A DNA stretch of 64,000 nucleotides, taken from NCBI GenBank assembly GCA_948616985.1, contig CAPGDO010000005.1, forward strand, positions 62,001 to 126,000, in the 5' to 3' direction. The position numbers and the translations under genes are program-made. This stretch comes from MGBC163016 sp910588905. GTDB taxonomy: Bacteria; Actinomycetota; Coriobacteriia; Coriobacteriales; Eggerthellaceae. Under the pieces are notes generated by a model that was given only the letters and a program-made list of their open reading frames with translations, ran no database searches and was not told where the DNA came from. This document shows positions 42,849 through 50,025 of this stretch, piece after piece. The first letter of the stretch is position 1. The number at the start of each line of letters is the position of its first letter.

Positions 42849-43355
42849 GTGTTCGGCATCGGCGGATTCGAGCTCTTCCTCATATTGATCTTCGGCTTCT
42901 TGATCTTCGGGCCTGACAAGCTTCCTCAGATAGCGAACACCCTCGGCAAGGCCATTGCGAAGTTCCGCACCGCTCAGGAGGAGATGACCGGTCAGCTCAA
43001 GACCCAGTCATTCATAGACAAGGATTCCGATGCGCCCTTCAAGAATCCTCTGGATGTGATAGAGTCCGCCGCCTCCCAAGCGAAGGAGGAGGCTGGCAAG
43101 GCCCAGGCCAAGGCCGAGGAGGTCACATCCAAGGTAGTAGAGCATACGGAGAGCTTCGCTGAGCGCAAGGCCCGCTATGATGAGGAAAGGCGTAAACGCA
43201 AGGAGGCGGAAGCAAAGGCGAAGGCCGAAGCGGAGGCGGCAGCCCCCGCGGAGCCAGAGCCGCGCGCGGATGTGCCCAAGAAGGAAGCGGCTTCGGTGGA
43301 AGATGCTGCCCCAGAGCCTGAAGCGAACAGCGATGATGGGGAGGTGTCAGCTTAG
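42849..43355 (+). CDS. tatA: Sec-independent translocase subunit TatA/TatB
   Basis: A 168-residue protein with the short N-terminal helix of the TatA/B family (FGIGGFELFLILIFGFLIF), the conserved FGPDKLPQIA hinge, an amphipathic helix (NTLGKAIAKFRTAQEEM), and a long Ala/Glu/Lys-rich tail with coiled-coil character. The length suits TatB, but TatA and TatB cannot be told apart with confidence. The start is GTG 42849. It is followed directly by tatC. The Tat system exports folded proteins, often cofactor-containing oxidoreductases. Confidence 0.9.
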   Translation: MFGIGGFELFLILIFGFLIFGPDKLPQIANTLGKAIAKFRTAQEEMTGQLKTQSFIDKDSDAPFKNPLDVIESAASQAKEEAGKAQAKAEEVTSKVVEHTESFAERKARYDEERRKRKEAEAKAKAEAEAAAPAEPEPRADVPKKEAASVEDAAPEPEANSDDGEVSA

Positions 43356-44144
43356 ATGCCCATCGGTCCCGCTCGGATGCCGCTCTTCGACCATTTGGGA
43401 GAGCTGCGCATGCGCTTGGTGCGTATCGTGGCCTGCCTGGCCGTAGCCGTCTGCGTCTTCTACATGGCCGCCCCTCAGATGGGGCAGTTCCTCTTGATCC
43501 CCATTGCTGATTTCCTGCCCTTCAATCCGGAAACGGGCTACGTCGATCTGGTGGCCCTGGATCCCTTCGAAGCCTTCGCCGTGCGCTTCGAGATATCGTT
43601 CTTCTTCGGCGTGGTAGCCACCTCGCCGGTGATACTCTGGCAGCTATTGGCGTTCTTCCTGCCCGCGCTCAAGCCCAAGGAGCGCAAGTGGTTCGTGCCC
43701 ACCTTCGTCGTAGGCGTGTTCCTCTTCGTGTTGGGCACGGTCTTCTGCTATTTGGTCATCCTGAATGCGGCGTTCCAGTGGCTGACCGATCAAGCCATGG
43801 GACTCGGCTACGTGGAACCTCGCATGAATTCCTACATAGACATCATCATCAAGTTCGAGATAGCCTTCGGATTCGCCTTCGAGCTGCCGTTGGTCATCTT
43901 CTACCTGGTCATCTTCGACGTGATCCCCTATAAGAAGCTGCGGGAGAGCTGGCGGATGGTCTACATCGTCTTGATGGTGCTCTGCGCGGTCATCACGCCA
44001 GATGCATCGCCGGTCACCATGCTGCTCCTGTTCGCTGCGCTCATCGCCCTCTACGAGCTGAGCCTCCTGCTAGCCCGCATCGTGTTGGCACGGCGCATCA
44101 AGCGCCAAGACGAAGAGCTGGCCCTCGTGAAGGATGAGGCCTAG
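43356..44144 (+). CDS. tatC: Sec-independent translocase subunit TatC
   Basis: The signal-peptide receptor of the Tat translocase. The 262-residue protein has six predicted helices, the N-terminal FDHLGELRMRL motif that recognises twin-arginine signals, DPFEAFAVRFE in the first loop, FFLPALKPKERKW, and a conserved Glu in FGFAFELPLV. ATG 43356 immediately follows the tatA stop. hypA follows 3 bases later, so Tat and hydrogenase maturation genes appear to be one transcription unit. Confidence 0.95.
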   Translation: MPIGPARMPLFDHLGELRMRLVRIVACLAVAVCVFYMAAPQMGQFLLIPIADFLPFNPETGYVDLVALDPFEAFAVRFEISFFFGVVATSPVILWQLLAFFLPALKPKERKWFVPTFVVGVFLFVLGTVFCYLVILNAAFQWLTDQAMGLGYVEPRMNSYIDIIIKFEIAFGFAFELPLVIFYLVIFDVIPYKKLRESWRMVYIVLMVLCAVITPDASPVTMLLLFAALIALYELSLLLARIVLARRIKRQDEELALVKDEA

Positions 44145-44147
44145 GCC

Positions 44148-44510
44148 ATGCATGAGCTGGGTATCATGACCAGCGTTCTTGATTCGGCCCGGGAAGCGGC
44201 GCAGGATGCCGGGGCGCTTCGGTTGCTCTCCATCACCCTTTCGGTGGGGGAGATGACCGAGGCTATCGAAGATGCGCTCCAGTTCGCCTTCGAAGCCCTC
44301 TGCGAAGACGATTCGTTCCTGAAGGGGGCTGCGCTCCACGTGAACATGATCGCGCCGAAGAGCCGTTGCTTGGAATGTGGAGAGACCTTCGAGCATGACC
44401 GGTTCCATCGGTTCTGTCCCCATTGTGACAGCTTCGCCACTGAGCTCATCGCTGGTCGTGAGCTGCAGATAGATTCCATCGAAGTCGACTTGCCAGAAGA
44501 TGAGGAGTGA
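44148..44510 (+). CDS. hypA: Hydrogenase nickel insertion protein HypA
   Basis: Delivers nickel to [NiFe]-hydrogenase precursors. The 120-residue protein has the nickel-binding MHE N-terminus and a zinc ribbon (CLECGETF and CPHCDS, two CxxC). It lies in tandem with hypB. The hydrogenase subunits, hypCDEF and other accessory genes are not in the window, so the client enzyme must be elsewhere. Confidence 0.93.
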   Translation: MHELGIMTSVLDSAREAAQDAGALRLLSITLSVGEMTEAIEDALQFAFEALCEDDSFLKGAALHVNMIAPKSRCLECGETFEHDRFHRFCPHCDSFATELIAGRELQIDSIEVDLPEDEE

Positions 44511-44519
44511 GCCCCTACG

Positions 44520-45182
44520 ATGCCCAAGCACATAGACATGAAGCAGCCCATCCTGGATAAGAACGATTCCATCGCACGGGAGCTGCGTGAGCGCTTCGCC
44601 GACAATGGCGTGTTCGTGTTGGACCTTCTGGCCAGCCCGGGTTCAGGAAAGACCTCCACCATCCTAGCCACTATCGATGCGCTGCGCGATGAGTTCAACA
44701 TCGCGGTCATCGAGGGGGATATCGCAAGTTCGGTGGATGCTGAGAAGATCAAGGCGCAGGGTACGGCGGCGGTGCAGATCAACACCGGGGGAGCCTGCCA
44801 TCTGGAGAGCGCCATGATCCGTCGGGCCGTGGATGTGCTGGATCTGGACCGGTTAGATCTCATCATCATAGAGAACGTGGGGAATCTGGTGTGTCCGACG
44901 GATTTCGACCTGGGGGAGAACATGAAGGCCATGATCCTCTCGGTCCCGGAAGGTCATGACAAACCGCTCAAATACCCAGGCGTCTTCCAGGTGTCTGATG
45001 CGGTGATCCTCAACAAGGCTGACACGATGCCCGTCTTCGATTTCGAAGAAGAGGCATTCAATGCTTCAGTCAGGCAACTGAACCCCCAGGCGCCCATCTT
45101 CAAGATGTCGGCTACGAAGGGTGATGGTGTCAGCGAATGGGCCGAATGGTTGGCTGATAAGATCCGCGCCGTACAGGTCTGA
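44520..45182 (+). CDS. hypB: Hydrogenase nickel incorporation GTPase HypB
   Basis: A SIMIBI GTPase that powers nickel transfer with HypA. The 220-residue protein has the P-loop LASPGSGKTS, VIEGDIASSVDAEKI, the metal-site Cys-His in NTGGACHLES, the IIENVGNLVCPTDFDLG motif and NKAD for guanine. There is no His-rich N-terminal nickel store. It begins 9 bases after hypA and ends 5 bases before nadE. Confidence 0.95.
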   Translation: MPKHIDMKQPILDKNDSIARELRERFADNGVFVLDLLASPGSGKTSTILATIDALRDEFNIAVIEGDIASSVDAEKIKAQGTAAVQINTGGACHLESAMIRRAVDVLDLDRLDLIIIENVGNLVCPTDFDLGENMKAMILSVPEGHDKPLKYPGVFQVSDAVILNKADTMPVFDFEEEAFNASVRQLNPQAPIFKMSATKGDGVSEWAEWLADKIRAVQV

Positions 45183-45187
45183 CATCC

Positions 45188-45991
45188 ATGCGCTCATTGG
45201 CAATGGACTCGGTGCTGGATGGGATATGCGCTCAGACAGCTGCCTTCGTTCAGGAAGCGGGCTTCACCGATGTGCTCATCGGGCTTTCGGGCGGCTTGGA
45301 TTCCAGCGTGGTTGCCGCTCTTGCTTGCAAGGCTCTCGGCCATGAGCATGTCCATGGCATCCTCATGCCCAGCCCCTACACTTCGGCGGATTCCGTGCGC
45401 GATGCGTCGGAGCTTGCACAGGGCCTTGGCATCAGCGCACCTGCGTTCCCCATCACTCAGACCTTCGCTACCTTTGCCGATGACTACGAGACCTTCTTGG
45501 ATGAGCCCCTTTCCGGGCTTGCCGCTGAGAACACCCAAGCGCGTCTGCGCATGTGCATCTTGATGGCGCTTTCCAATGCGAGGGGCTGGATGGTGCTGAA
45601 CACCGGCAATCGCTCTGAGGCTGCCATGGGGTACTCCACCTTGTATGGGGATACTGCTGGCGCCTTCGCGCCCATCGGTGGCTTGTACAAGACGGAGGTC
45701 TTCGCCTTGGCTGCCCATCTGAATGAACAAGCTTGCCAGGCAGGAGCTCAGCCTCCCATCCCGCACAACATCCTCGTGAAACCACCCAGTGCTGAGCTCT
45801 CTTTCGATCAAACGGACGAAGCCTCTTTGGGCATCTCCTACGATGAGCTCGATGAGCTGCTCTTCCAGATGACAGATGAGGGACTCCCTCCTGATAGCAT
45901 CTCTTCTGAGGCCCAGAGGATCCGGGAGCGCTATGAGAAGAACGCATTCAAACGGGCGCTCGAGCCGCCCTTTGCGAAGATCAATCCCTAG
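45188..45991 (+). CDS. nadE: NAD+ synthetase, ammonia-dependent
   Basis: Amidates nicotinic acid adenine dinucleotide to NAD+. The 267-residue protein lacks a glutaminase domain. It has the ATP pyrophosphatase loop LSGGLDSSVVAAL, AENTQARLRMCILM, VLNTGNRSEAAMGYSTLYGD, and IGGLYKTEVFALA with KPPSAEL. Two in-frame Mets exist at 45188 and 45203; the first is retained because it lies close to the hypB stop. It probably ends the Tat-hyp transcription unit together with galU. Confidence 0.94.
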   Translation: MRSLAMDSVLDGICAQTAAFVQEAGFTDVLIGLSGGLDSSVVAALACKALGHEHVHGILMPSPYTSADSVRDASELAQGLGISAPAFPITQTFATFADDYETFLDEPLSGLAAENTQARLRMCILMALSNARGWMVLNTGNRSEAAMGYSTLYGDTAGAFAPIGGLYKTEVFALAAHLNEQACQAGAQPPIPHNILVKPPSAELSFDQTDEASLGISYDELDELLFQMTDEGLPPDSISSEAQRIRERYEKNAFKRALEPPFAKINP

Positions 45992-46004
45992 AGAAGGAGC
46001 GAAC

Positions 46005-46805
46005 ATGAAAGCAGTCATCCCCGCCGCCGGTCTAGGAACGCGATTCCTGCCCGCAACGAAAGCCGTTCCCAAAGAGATGCTGCTCGTGGGGGACAGGCCA
46101 GCCATCCAGTTCGTCGTGGAGGAGGGTCTGGCATCCGAAGCTGACGAAGTGGTCATCGTGAACTCTCCTGGCAAGCAAGCCATCGAGGACCATTTCTCCC
46201 CCGATCCCGATCTGGTAGCGCTCCTCCGAGAGCGGGGTAAGGATGCCTATGCAGATGCCGTAGAGTACGTAGGTGATCTGCCTGTCAGCTTCGTCTACCA
46301 AGAGGAAGCGTTGGGTCTTGGACACGCCGTCCTCTGCGCAGCGGAGAAGACCGCAGACGAAGCGTTCTATGTGCTCCTGGGCGATGTGCTCGTGCCGGAC
46401 AACAAGATGCTCCCGGCCATGCAGGCGGTCTCTGATGCCCATGGCGGCGCTTCAGTCATCGCTGTGATGCCCGTACCTGACGAAGAGGTTGACCGCTTCG
46501 GCATCATCGCGGGGTCTGAGGTGGAACCAGGGGTCTGGAAGGTGGAGGAGCTCGTTGAGAAGCCGCCTCTGGCAGAGGCACCCACCAACCTGGCAGTCTT
46601 CGGGCGCTATCTGTTGACGCCGCGGGTCATGGAGCTTCTGCGTGATGTGGAGCCTGGTGTGGGCGGAGAGATCCAGCTCACCGATGCGCTGGATGCGCTC
46701 TTGTGCGAAGAGGAGATGTACGCGTTGGTGGTGAGCCCTGATGAAGGGTTCGACACGGGTACGCGTGAGAGCTGGCTTGCCACGAACAACGCCCTTGCTG
46801 GCTGA
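46005..46805 (+). CDS. galU: UTP-glucose-1-phosphate uridylyltransferase
   Basis: Makes UDP-glucose for cell-envelope polysaccharides. From ATG 46005 (AGAAGGAGC upstream) it has 266 residues, a little shorter than the usual 285-300 because the C-terminus ends soon after GFDTGTRESWL. The N-terminus IPAAGLGTRFLPATKAVPKEM is diagnostic, with EEALGLGHAVLCA, LLGDVLVPD and EKPPLAEAPTNLAVFGRYLL. Its end marks the start of the repeat-rich accessory region. Confidence 0.93.
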   Translation: MKAVIPAAGLGTRFLPATKAVPKEMLLVGDRPAIQFVVEEGLASEADEVVIVNSPGKQAIEDHFSPDPDLVALLRERGKDAYADAVEYVGDLPVSFVYQEEALGLGHAVLCAAEKTADEAFYVLLGDVLVPDNKMLPAMQAVSDAHGGASVIAVMPVPDEEVDRFGIIAGSEVEPGVWKVEELVEKPPLAEAPTNLAVFGRYLLTPRVMELLRDVEPGVGGEIQLTDALDALLCEEEMYALVVSPDEGFDTGTRESWLATNNALAG

Positions 46806-46823
46806 TCTTTTCTGACAGGGAAC

Positions 46824-46950
46824 GGGATAACCTTCCCCGCAAGGGGCGTTCGGCCTTAGGCCTTGGCTTTCGAAAAGACGTGATGCTTCGCTTATATCAC
46901 GCTTTTCTCGGCCTGCGGAATCGGCCTCAACCCCTCACGGGGAAGGGCTG
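46824..46950. repeat. Composite palindromic element with nested hairpins
   Basis: An outer imperfect inverted repeat has CCTTCCCCG-AGGGG at 46831-46845 and CCCCT-CGGGGAAGG near 46935-46948. It encloses an inner inverted repeat in which CGAAAAG and CGTGAT at 46871-46884 pair with ATCACGCTTTTC at 46896-46907. The left arm is repeated at 15991-16023. The structure resembles a small non-autonomous mobile or REP-type element; no coding potential is seen. Confidence 0.6.
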
Positions 46951-47072
46951 TCTTCGTGTAACAATAAAAGATCCTCACCGCACTGCTGATGGGACCCTCC
47001 GGGTCCGCATCACCGGTGCGGGCGGCTACCGCCGCGTTGGCGCGCTTCGCGCGTAATCACCGTCCTGGATCC

Positions 47073-47122
47073 GTAGGGGCCGACCCTGGTCGGCCCTGGG
47101 TCGAACAGGGTCGACCCCTACG
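47073..47122. repeat. Palindromic repeat copy B (double)
   Basis: GTAGGGGCCGACC-CT-GGTCGGCCC is directly followed by GGGTCGAACAGGGTCGACCCC plus TAC. Two related palindromes are joined back to back, so the element begins GTAGGGG and ends CCCCTAC. Confidence 0.7.
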
Positions 47123-47245
47123 CGGGAAGATGTGCGCCGGTCAATGCATCCTTCTGTTTCTCTTCGGCGGCGCCTAACTTAATGCCGCTGCTCACGCAGC
47201 GGGGAGAGGTGGGTTGTGACCTGTGCATACCTGCGGGGGTTTTCT

Positions 47246-47282
47246 GGGTCGTTGTGTTGGGCCGACCGAGGTCGGCCCCTAC
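47246..47282. repeat. Palindromic repeat copy C
   Basis: GGGTCGTTGTGTTGGGCCGACC-GA-GGTCGGCCCCTAC, with the palindrome at 47259-47282. The flank GGGTCGTTGnnTTGGGCCGA is shared with copy E at 48349. Confidence 0.7.
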
Positions 47283-47303
47283 AAGAATAATGCCGCAGGT
47301 CCT

Positions 47304-47353
47304 GCGTAGGGGCGGATCGTGATCCGCCCGTCGTTGCCCCCGGGTGAACCCGG
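47304..47353. repeat. Palindromic repeat copy D (variant arms)
   Basis: GTAGGGGCGGATC-GT-GATCCGCCC, then GTCGTTGCCCCCGGGT. The arms differ from copies A-C, but both arms changed together so that pairing is kept. The right half (GGATCCGCCCGTCGTTG) recurs at 49933. Confidence 0.7.
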
Positions 47354-47498
47354 TGCGTCAGGCTACTCGGCAGGTGCCGCAATGAATATGTTGTGCATGG
47401 TCTTCGCGCAACGCATCCCTCAAAAGCGTGAGACGTCGATGCTGGCCGCCGCTTCCGCGGCGGCTATGAAGATCGACCTATACACACCGCTTTGGGTG

Positions 47499-47933
47499 TT
47501 AGCTACGTGCCTGATGTTGAGCTCTCCACGCTGCAACGAATTCATGGGAGGTGCGCACCGGAATGGGGGAGTGGGCGAAGTCCTTCACGTTCCGCGTGAT
47601 GATGACGCTGCATTGCGCTTTCATGGCTAGTGCACAAATGAACGCATCTTCTATATCTGAGAGATCGAGCGCCATGCCTCGTAAGACTGCGCTCTCATCA
47701 AGGGGACATAGCGTAACGAGATCGAGGATCTTTGAGATAGCCTCGCGCGCCGTAGGCGCATCTTTATTCTTCTCTATCACATAGAAGATGGTGCTGAGCG
47801 AATCCGTTGACAGGCAAAGCTGCAGCTTACCTTGCTCACCCAGAGCAAAGATGAACAGTGCATCTTCGAGAAAGCCCTTGCGGGCCTGTAGAAGATCAAG
47901 CGCGATATTGGTATCTAGGAAGACCTTCTCCAT
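47499..47933 (-). CDS. PIN-domain toxin (VapC-like)
   Basis: A 144-residue PIN-domain ribonuclease, probably the toxin of a type II toxin-antitoxin pair. The first acidic residue is in VFLDTNIALDLL. Others are in LDLSDIEDAFICALA and in ITRNVKDFAHS, which is the expected set of PIN catalytic acids. The ATG directly follows the TAG of the upstream antitoxin gene with no gap. The region is less GC-rich than its surroundings, which suggests transfer. Confidence 0.88.
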   Translation of the reverse strand: MEKVFLDTNIALDLLQARKGFLEDALFIFALGEQGKLQLCLSTDSLSTIFYVIEKNKDAPTAREAISKILDLVTLCPLDESAVLRGMALDLSDIEDAFICALAMKAQCSVIITRNVKDFAHSPIPVRTSHEFVAAWRAQHQARS

Positions 47934-48179
47934 CTATGCACTATCCTTTTCGATGCGATGAGCGCGATAGTCTTCTTCGCTTATCGGTCCAGCTCCTATG
48001 CCGACGAGCGAGCTCAATTTGCTGCTGATGGGGACGGCTTCATCTGATGCACCTTCCGATCCTAGGAGCAACAGGAAATCCTCGACCATCGATGAGAGGC
48101 TACGGCCCTGTTTCTGGGCATATTGCTTGCCGCGTTTGATGGCACTTTGTTCGATGCTCAGGGTCAGCTTCTGGTTCAT
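47934..48179 (-). CDS. DUF6364-like antitoxin
   Basis: An 81-residue protein. The N-terminus MNQKLTLSIEQSAIKRGKQY, then GRSLSSMVEDFLLLL, is a ribbon-helix-helix type DNA-binding domain of the DUF6364 antitoxin group. The C-terminal tail (EEDYRAHRIEKDSA) would bind and block the toxin. ATG 48179 has GGAGGAG upstream; an in-frame ATG at 48209 lies inside the operator region and is rejected. Two palindromes in the promoter suggest autoregulation. Confidence 0.83.
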   Translation of the reverse strand: MNQKLTLSIEQSAIKRGKQYAQKQGRSLSSMVEDFLLLLGSEGASDEAVPISSKLSSLVGIGAGPISEEDYRAHRIEKDSA

Positions 48180-48196
48180 AGCTCCTCCGATCGGAT

Positions 48197-48235
48197 ATAC
48201 GTGTATCATATCACGATATATACGTATAAGAGCAA
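48197..48235 (-). promoter_or_regulatory. Promoter and operator of the toxin-antitoxin pair
   Basis: On the minus strand TTGCTC (48235-48230) and TATGAT (48210-48205) are 19 bases apart. A perfect palindrome TATACGTATA (48219-48228) lies in the spacer, and a near-palindrome ATACGTGTAT (48197-48206) overlaps the -10. This is a typical autoregulated antitoxin operator layout. Confidence 0.55.
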
Positions 48236-48348
48236 GGGGTATAGTTACAGCGAACTTGTTGATGCTCGCGGGGCGTTCCTTAGCTCACGCGCATTGCGTA
48301 ACGCATCCTCGTGCGAAGCGCGACCCATCCGACCCTGCTGCGCTCTAC

Positions 48349-48387
48349 GGGTCGTTGCATTGGGCCGAGCGTGCTCGGCCCCTACGG
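48349..48387. repeat. Palindromic repeat copy E (variant arms)
   Basis: GGGTCGTTGCATTGGGCCGAGC-GT-GCTCGGCCCCTACGG. It shares its left flank with copy C. The inner arm is GAGC/GCTC in place of GACC/GGTC, again a paired change. The rest of the gap (48180-48483) holds small dyads such as GGACAAT-13-ATTGTCC at 48393-48419. Confidence 0.7.
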
Positions 48388-48483
48388 ATTCGGGACAATA
48401 TCCTACGTCCCCATTGTCCAGGATTGCATGAAGTGCGTTCGCCGTGATCCTTGATGCAAGGGTCGGTTTCTGTCCTCGTCACA

Positions 48484-49416
48484 TCACAAATGCCGCAAGT
48501 TCGTTCGATAGTCGCGCAGGCGCTCTTCGCCGAAGTCGGCGATGACGGAATCGAGCGCGGAGGCGATCTGTTGTCGATGCTCGGGCAGCCTGCCGCGCAG
48601 CATCACCGGGTTCGATGCTCCCAGCATGGCGAATTCCACCGGGATGCTCAGCCGCGAGATCAGCTCTTTCACTTCCTTATACTTCTCGACCTCGCCTTCT
48701 TCAGCCCATCTTCCCGCTTCTATCTCCTGGTATAGCGCCGAACTCTTGTAGATGGTGAGCATGTTCGCACCGATGAGCCAGGGGCTTACCTCGTTGCACA
48801 CCCGCGCCGTCGCCTGCGCACCTTCGATACCGCGCCCCTTCCCCGAGATACCCGCCAGATAGAAGAACGCGTAGCCGATGCCCACTGCGTCGAGTCGGGC
48901 GCACTGCTCGACGATGTCGCGCGCCGTGTAGCCCTTGTCCATGAACGCCAGCGCCTCGTCGTCCCCGGTCTCGATGCCGATGGTCAGTCCGTCGAATCCC
49001 GCCGCCGCAAGCTCGCGCAGCTCGGCGTCCGTCTTCCGGGCGACGTCCGTCACGCGCGAGAAGCACCCGACGCTCTCGCACTGCGGGAAGTACGTGCGTA
49101 CCAGCGCGCTGATCTCAAGGAGGCGCTCAGCCTTCAGCCCGAAGGGGTTCGCCCCGGTCAGGAAGACGTGCCTACAGCTTGCCGCGTCCGTCTCGAACAG
49201 CCGCTCCTCGGCCTTGCGCAGCGGGTCATGGTACCAGGTCTGCGCCTCTAGCAGGTCCGCCTCGATGTCCTCCAGAGGCGATGGACGGAACTTGAACGGC
49301 AGGTCCTCGTAGAGCGTGCAGAACTTGCAGCGATGGTGCGTGCATCCCGCCGTCGCTTCGATGATGAGCGAGCCTGCCTCGTAGGGCGGTCGCCAGATGG
49401 TCCCCGTGTAATGCAT
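48484..49416 (-). CDS. Radical SAM protein (B12-independent Elp3/MiaB-like fold)
   Basis: A 310-residue radical SAM enzyme. The cluster motif is CTHHRCKFC (C-x4-C-x2-C), a spacing seen in a broad group of uncharacterised radical SAM proteins. VFLTGANPFGL, then LTIGIETGDDEAL and MDKGY, are the SAM and Elp3-like motifs. There is no methylthiotransferase or B12-binding domain, so the reaction is unknown. ATG 49416 has GGAGGAAG upstream. It is divergent from an HxlR regulator, with a shared promoter region of about 120 bp, so the regulator may control it. Confidence 0.85.
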   Translation of the reverse strand: MHYTGTIWRPPYEAGSLIIEATAGCTHHRCKFCTLYEDLPFKFRPSPLEDIEADLLEAQTWYHDPLRKAEERLFETDAASCRHVFLTGANPFGLKAERLLEISALVRTYFPQCESVGCFSRVTDVARKTDAELRELAAAGFDGLTIGIETGDDEALAFMDKGYTARDIVEQCARLDAVGIGYAFFYLAGISGKGRGIEGAQATARVCNEVSPWLIGANMLTIYKSSALYQEIEAGRWAEEGEVEKYKEVKELISRLSIPVEFAMLGASNPVMLRGRLPEHRQQIASALDSVIADFGEERLRDYRTNLRHL

Positions 49417-49497
49417 GCTTCCTCCTTCGCGCGGCATGGTTTGACAGCCATCACCTTCCGTTTGGTACCATTATGGGAATGCTGGTATTGGATTTGA

Positions 49498-49521
49498 AGT
49501 ACTGTCTTTTTCTGCAGTACT
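49498..49521. promoter_or_regulatory. Inverted repeat upstream of the HxlR regulator
   Basis: AGTACTG-10-CAGTACT is perfect, 15 bases before the regulator ATG. TTGACA at 49441-49446 is a possible -35. The dyad is a strong candidate for autoregulation by the HxlR protein and could affect the divergent radical SAM gene. Confidence 0.55.
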
Positions 49522-49535
49522 CGGAAGGACGGCCT

Positions 49536-49868
49536 ATGGCGCGTAGGCAAGGTGTGGAAGTGGAGCGCTGCAAGTCGGTCTCCATGATCCAGCGCATGAT
49601 CGGCGGGAAGTGGAAGATCGAGATCCTCTTTTACGTCGCCCTCAAGGACGTCCGCCATTTCGGGCAGTTGCGGCGCTGCATCGGCACCATCTCGGAGTCG
49701 ACGCTTTCGAAGCAGCTGAAGGAATTGGTCGATGATGGCTTCCTGGAGCGCACTGATTTCGGCGAGGTGCCCCCGCGCGTGGAATACGCGCTGACGAAGC
49801 GGGGGATGAGCTTCGTACCCATACTGCTCGCCATGAAGGAGTGGGGTGAGAAGGAGCTAAGACGGTAG
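49536..49868 (+). CDS. HxlR/MarR-like winged-helix regulator
   Basis: A 110-residue HxlR-family regulator. The motif CKSVSMIQRMIGGKWKIEIL starts the domain with the family Cys. RHFGQLRRCIGTISESTLSKQL is the recognition region, then LVDDGFLERTDFGEVPPRVEY and LTKRGMSFVPIL. Such proteins often respond to redox or aldehyde stress through the N-terminal Cys. I use ATG 49536 with GGAAGGA upstream, not the in-frame ATG at 49473. An inverted repeat lies just before it. Confidence 0.88.
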   Translation: MARRQGVEVERCKSVSMIQRMIGGKWKIEILFYVALKDVRHFGQLRRCIGTISESTLSKQLKELVDDGFLERTDFGEVPPRVEYALTKRGMSFVPILLAMKEWGEKELRR

Positions 49869-49932
49869 GATGACGCAGGAGGGGGATGATGCCATCAGTT
49901 GGCGGGTCGTCCGAACATGGACGCGAGGTCTT

Positions 49933-49955
49933 GGATCCGCCCGTCGTTGCACCCA
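49933..49955. repeat. Partial repeat copy F
   Basis: GGATCCGCCCGTCGTTGCACCC matches the right half of copy D at 47304-47353. The left arm is missing here. It marks the right edge of the repeat-rich region. Confidence 0.6.
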
Positions 49956-50010
49956 GTCTTCGCGCATCCCGCTTGGGAGTATATTGCAGGATGAATTATA
50001 CGAACAGATG

Positions 50011-50019
50011 TGCTAGTAT
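50011..50019 (+). promoter_or_regulatory. Extended -10 of rarA (leaderless)
   Basis: TGCTAGTAT is TGn plus TAGTAT. It ends 6 bases before the rarA ATG, so transcription should begin at or next to the start codon. No ribosome-binding site precedes the ATG. Confidence 0.5.
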
Positions 50020-50025
50020 GCATCC

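Larger units (their letters stand above)
46806..47498. other. 693 bp repeat-rich intergenic region
   Basis: No gene is recognised on either strand between galU and the toxin gene. The sequence is made of many GC-rich hairpins: the 46824-46950 element, GATGGGACCC/GGGTCCGCATC near 46989, CGGCGG/CCGCCG near 47020, palindromes at 47073, 47259 and 47304, and a perfect GCCGCCGC-TTCC-GCGGCGGC stem at 47445-47464. Short open frames here look like by-products of palindromes. Confidence 0.7.

Noticed and set aside
46989..47177. Open frame of 62 codons in the repeat region
   Set aside because: It runs through palindromes, has no ribosome site and shows low-complexity Arg/Gly/Pro composition.
46806..47498. 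CRISPR array or tRNA genes in the repeat region
   Set aside because: Repeats are palindromes of varied spacing and orientation, not regular direct repeats with spacers; no cloverleaf with T-loop GTTCRANNC was found.
47319..47630. 103-codon open frame on the plus strand
   Set aside because: It spans repeat copy D and then antisense of the PIN toxin; no family resemblance and no ribosome site.
46800..50025. Prophage or IS-based genomic island
   Set aside because: No integrase, transposase, phage gene or tRNA attachment site is visible; the accessory nature rests only on repeats, the toxin-antitoxin pair and base composition.
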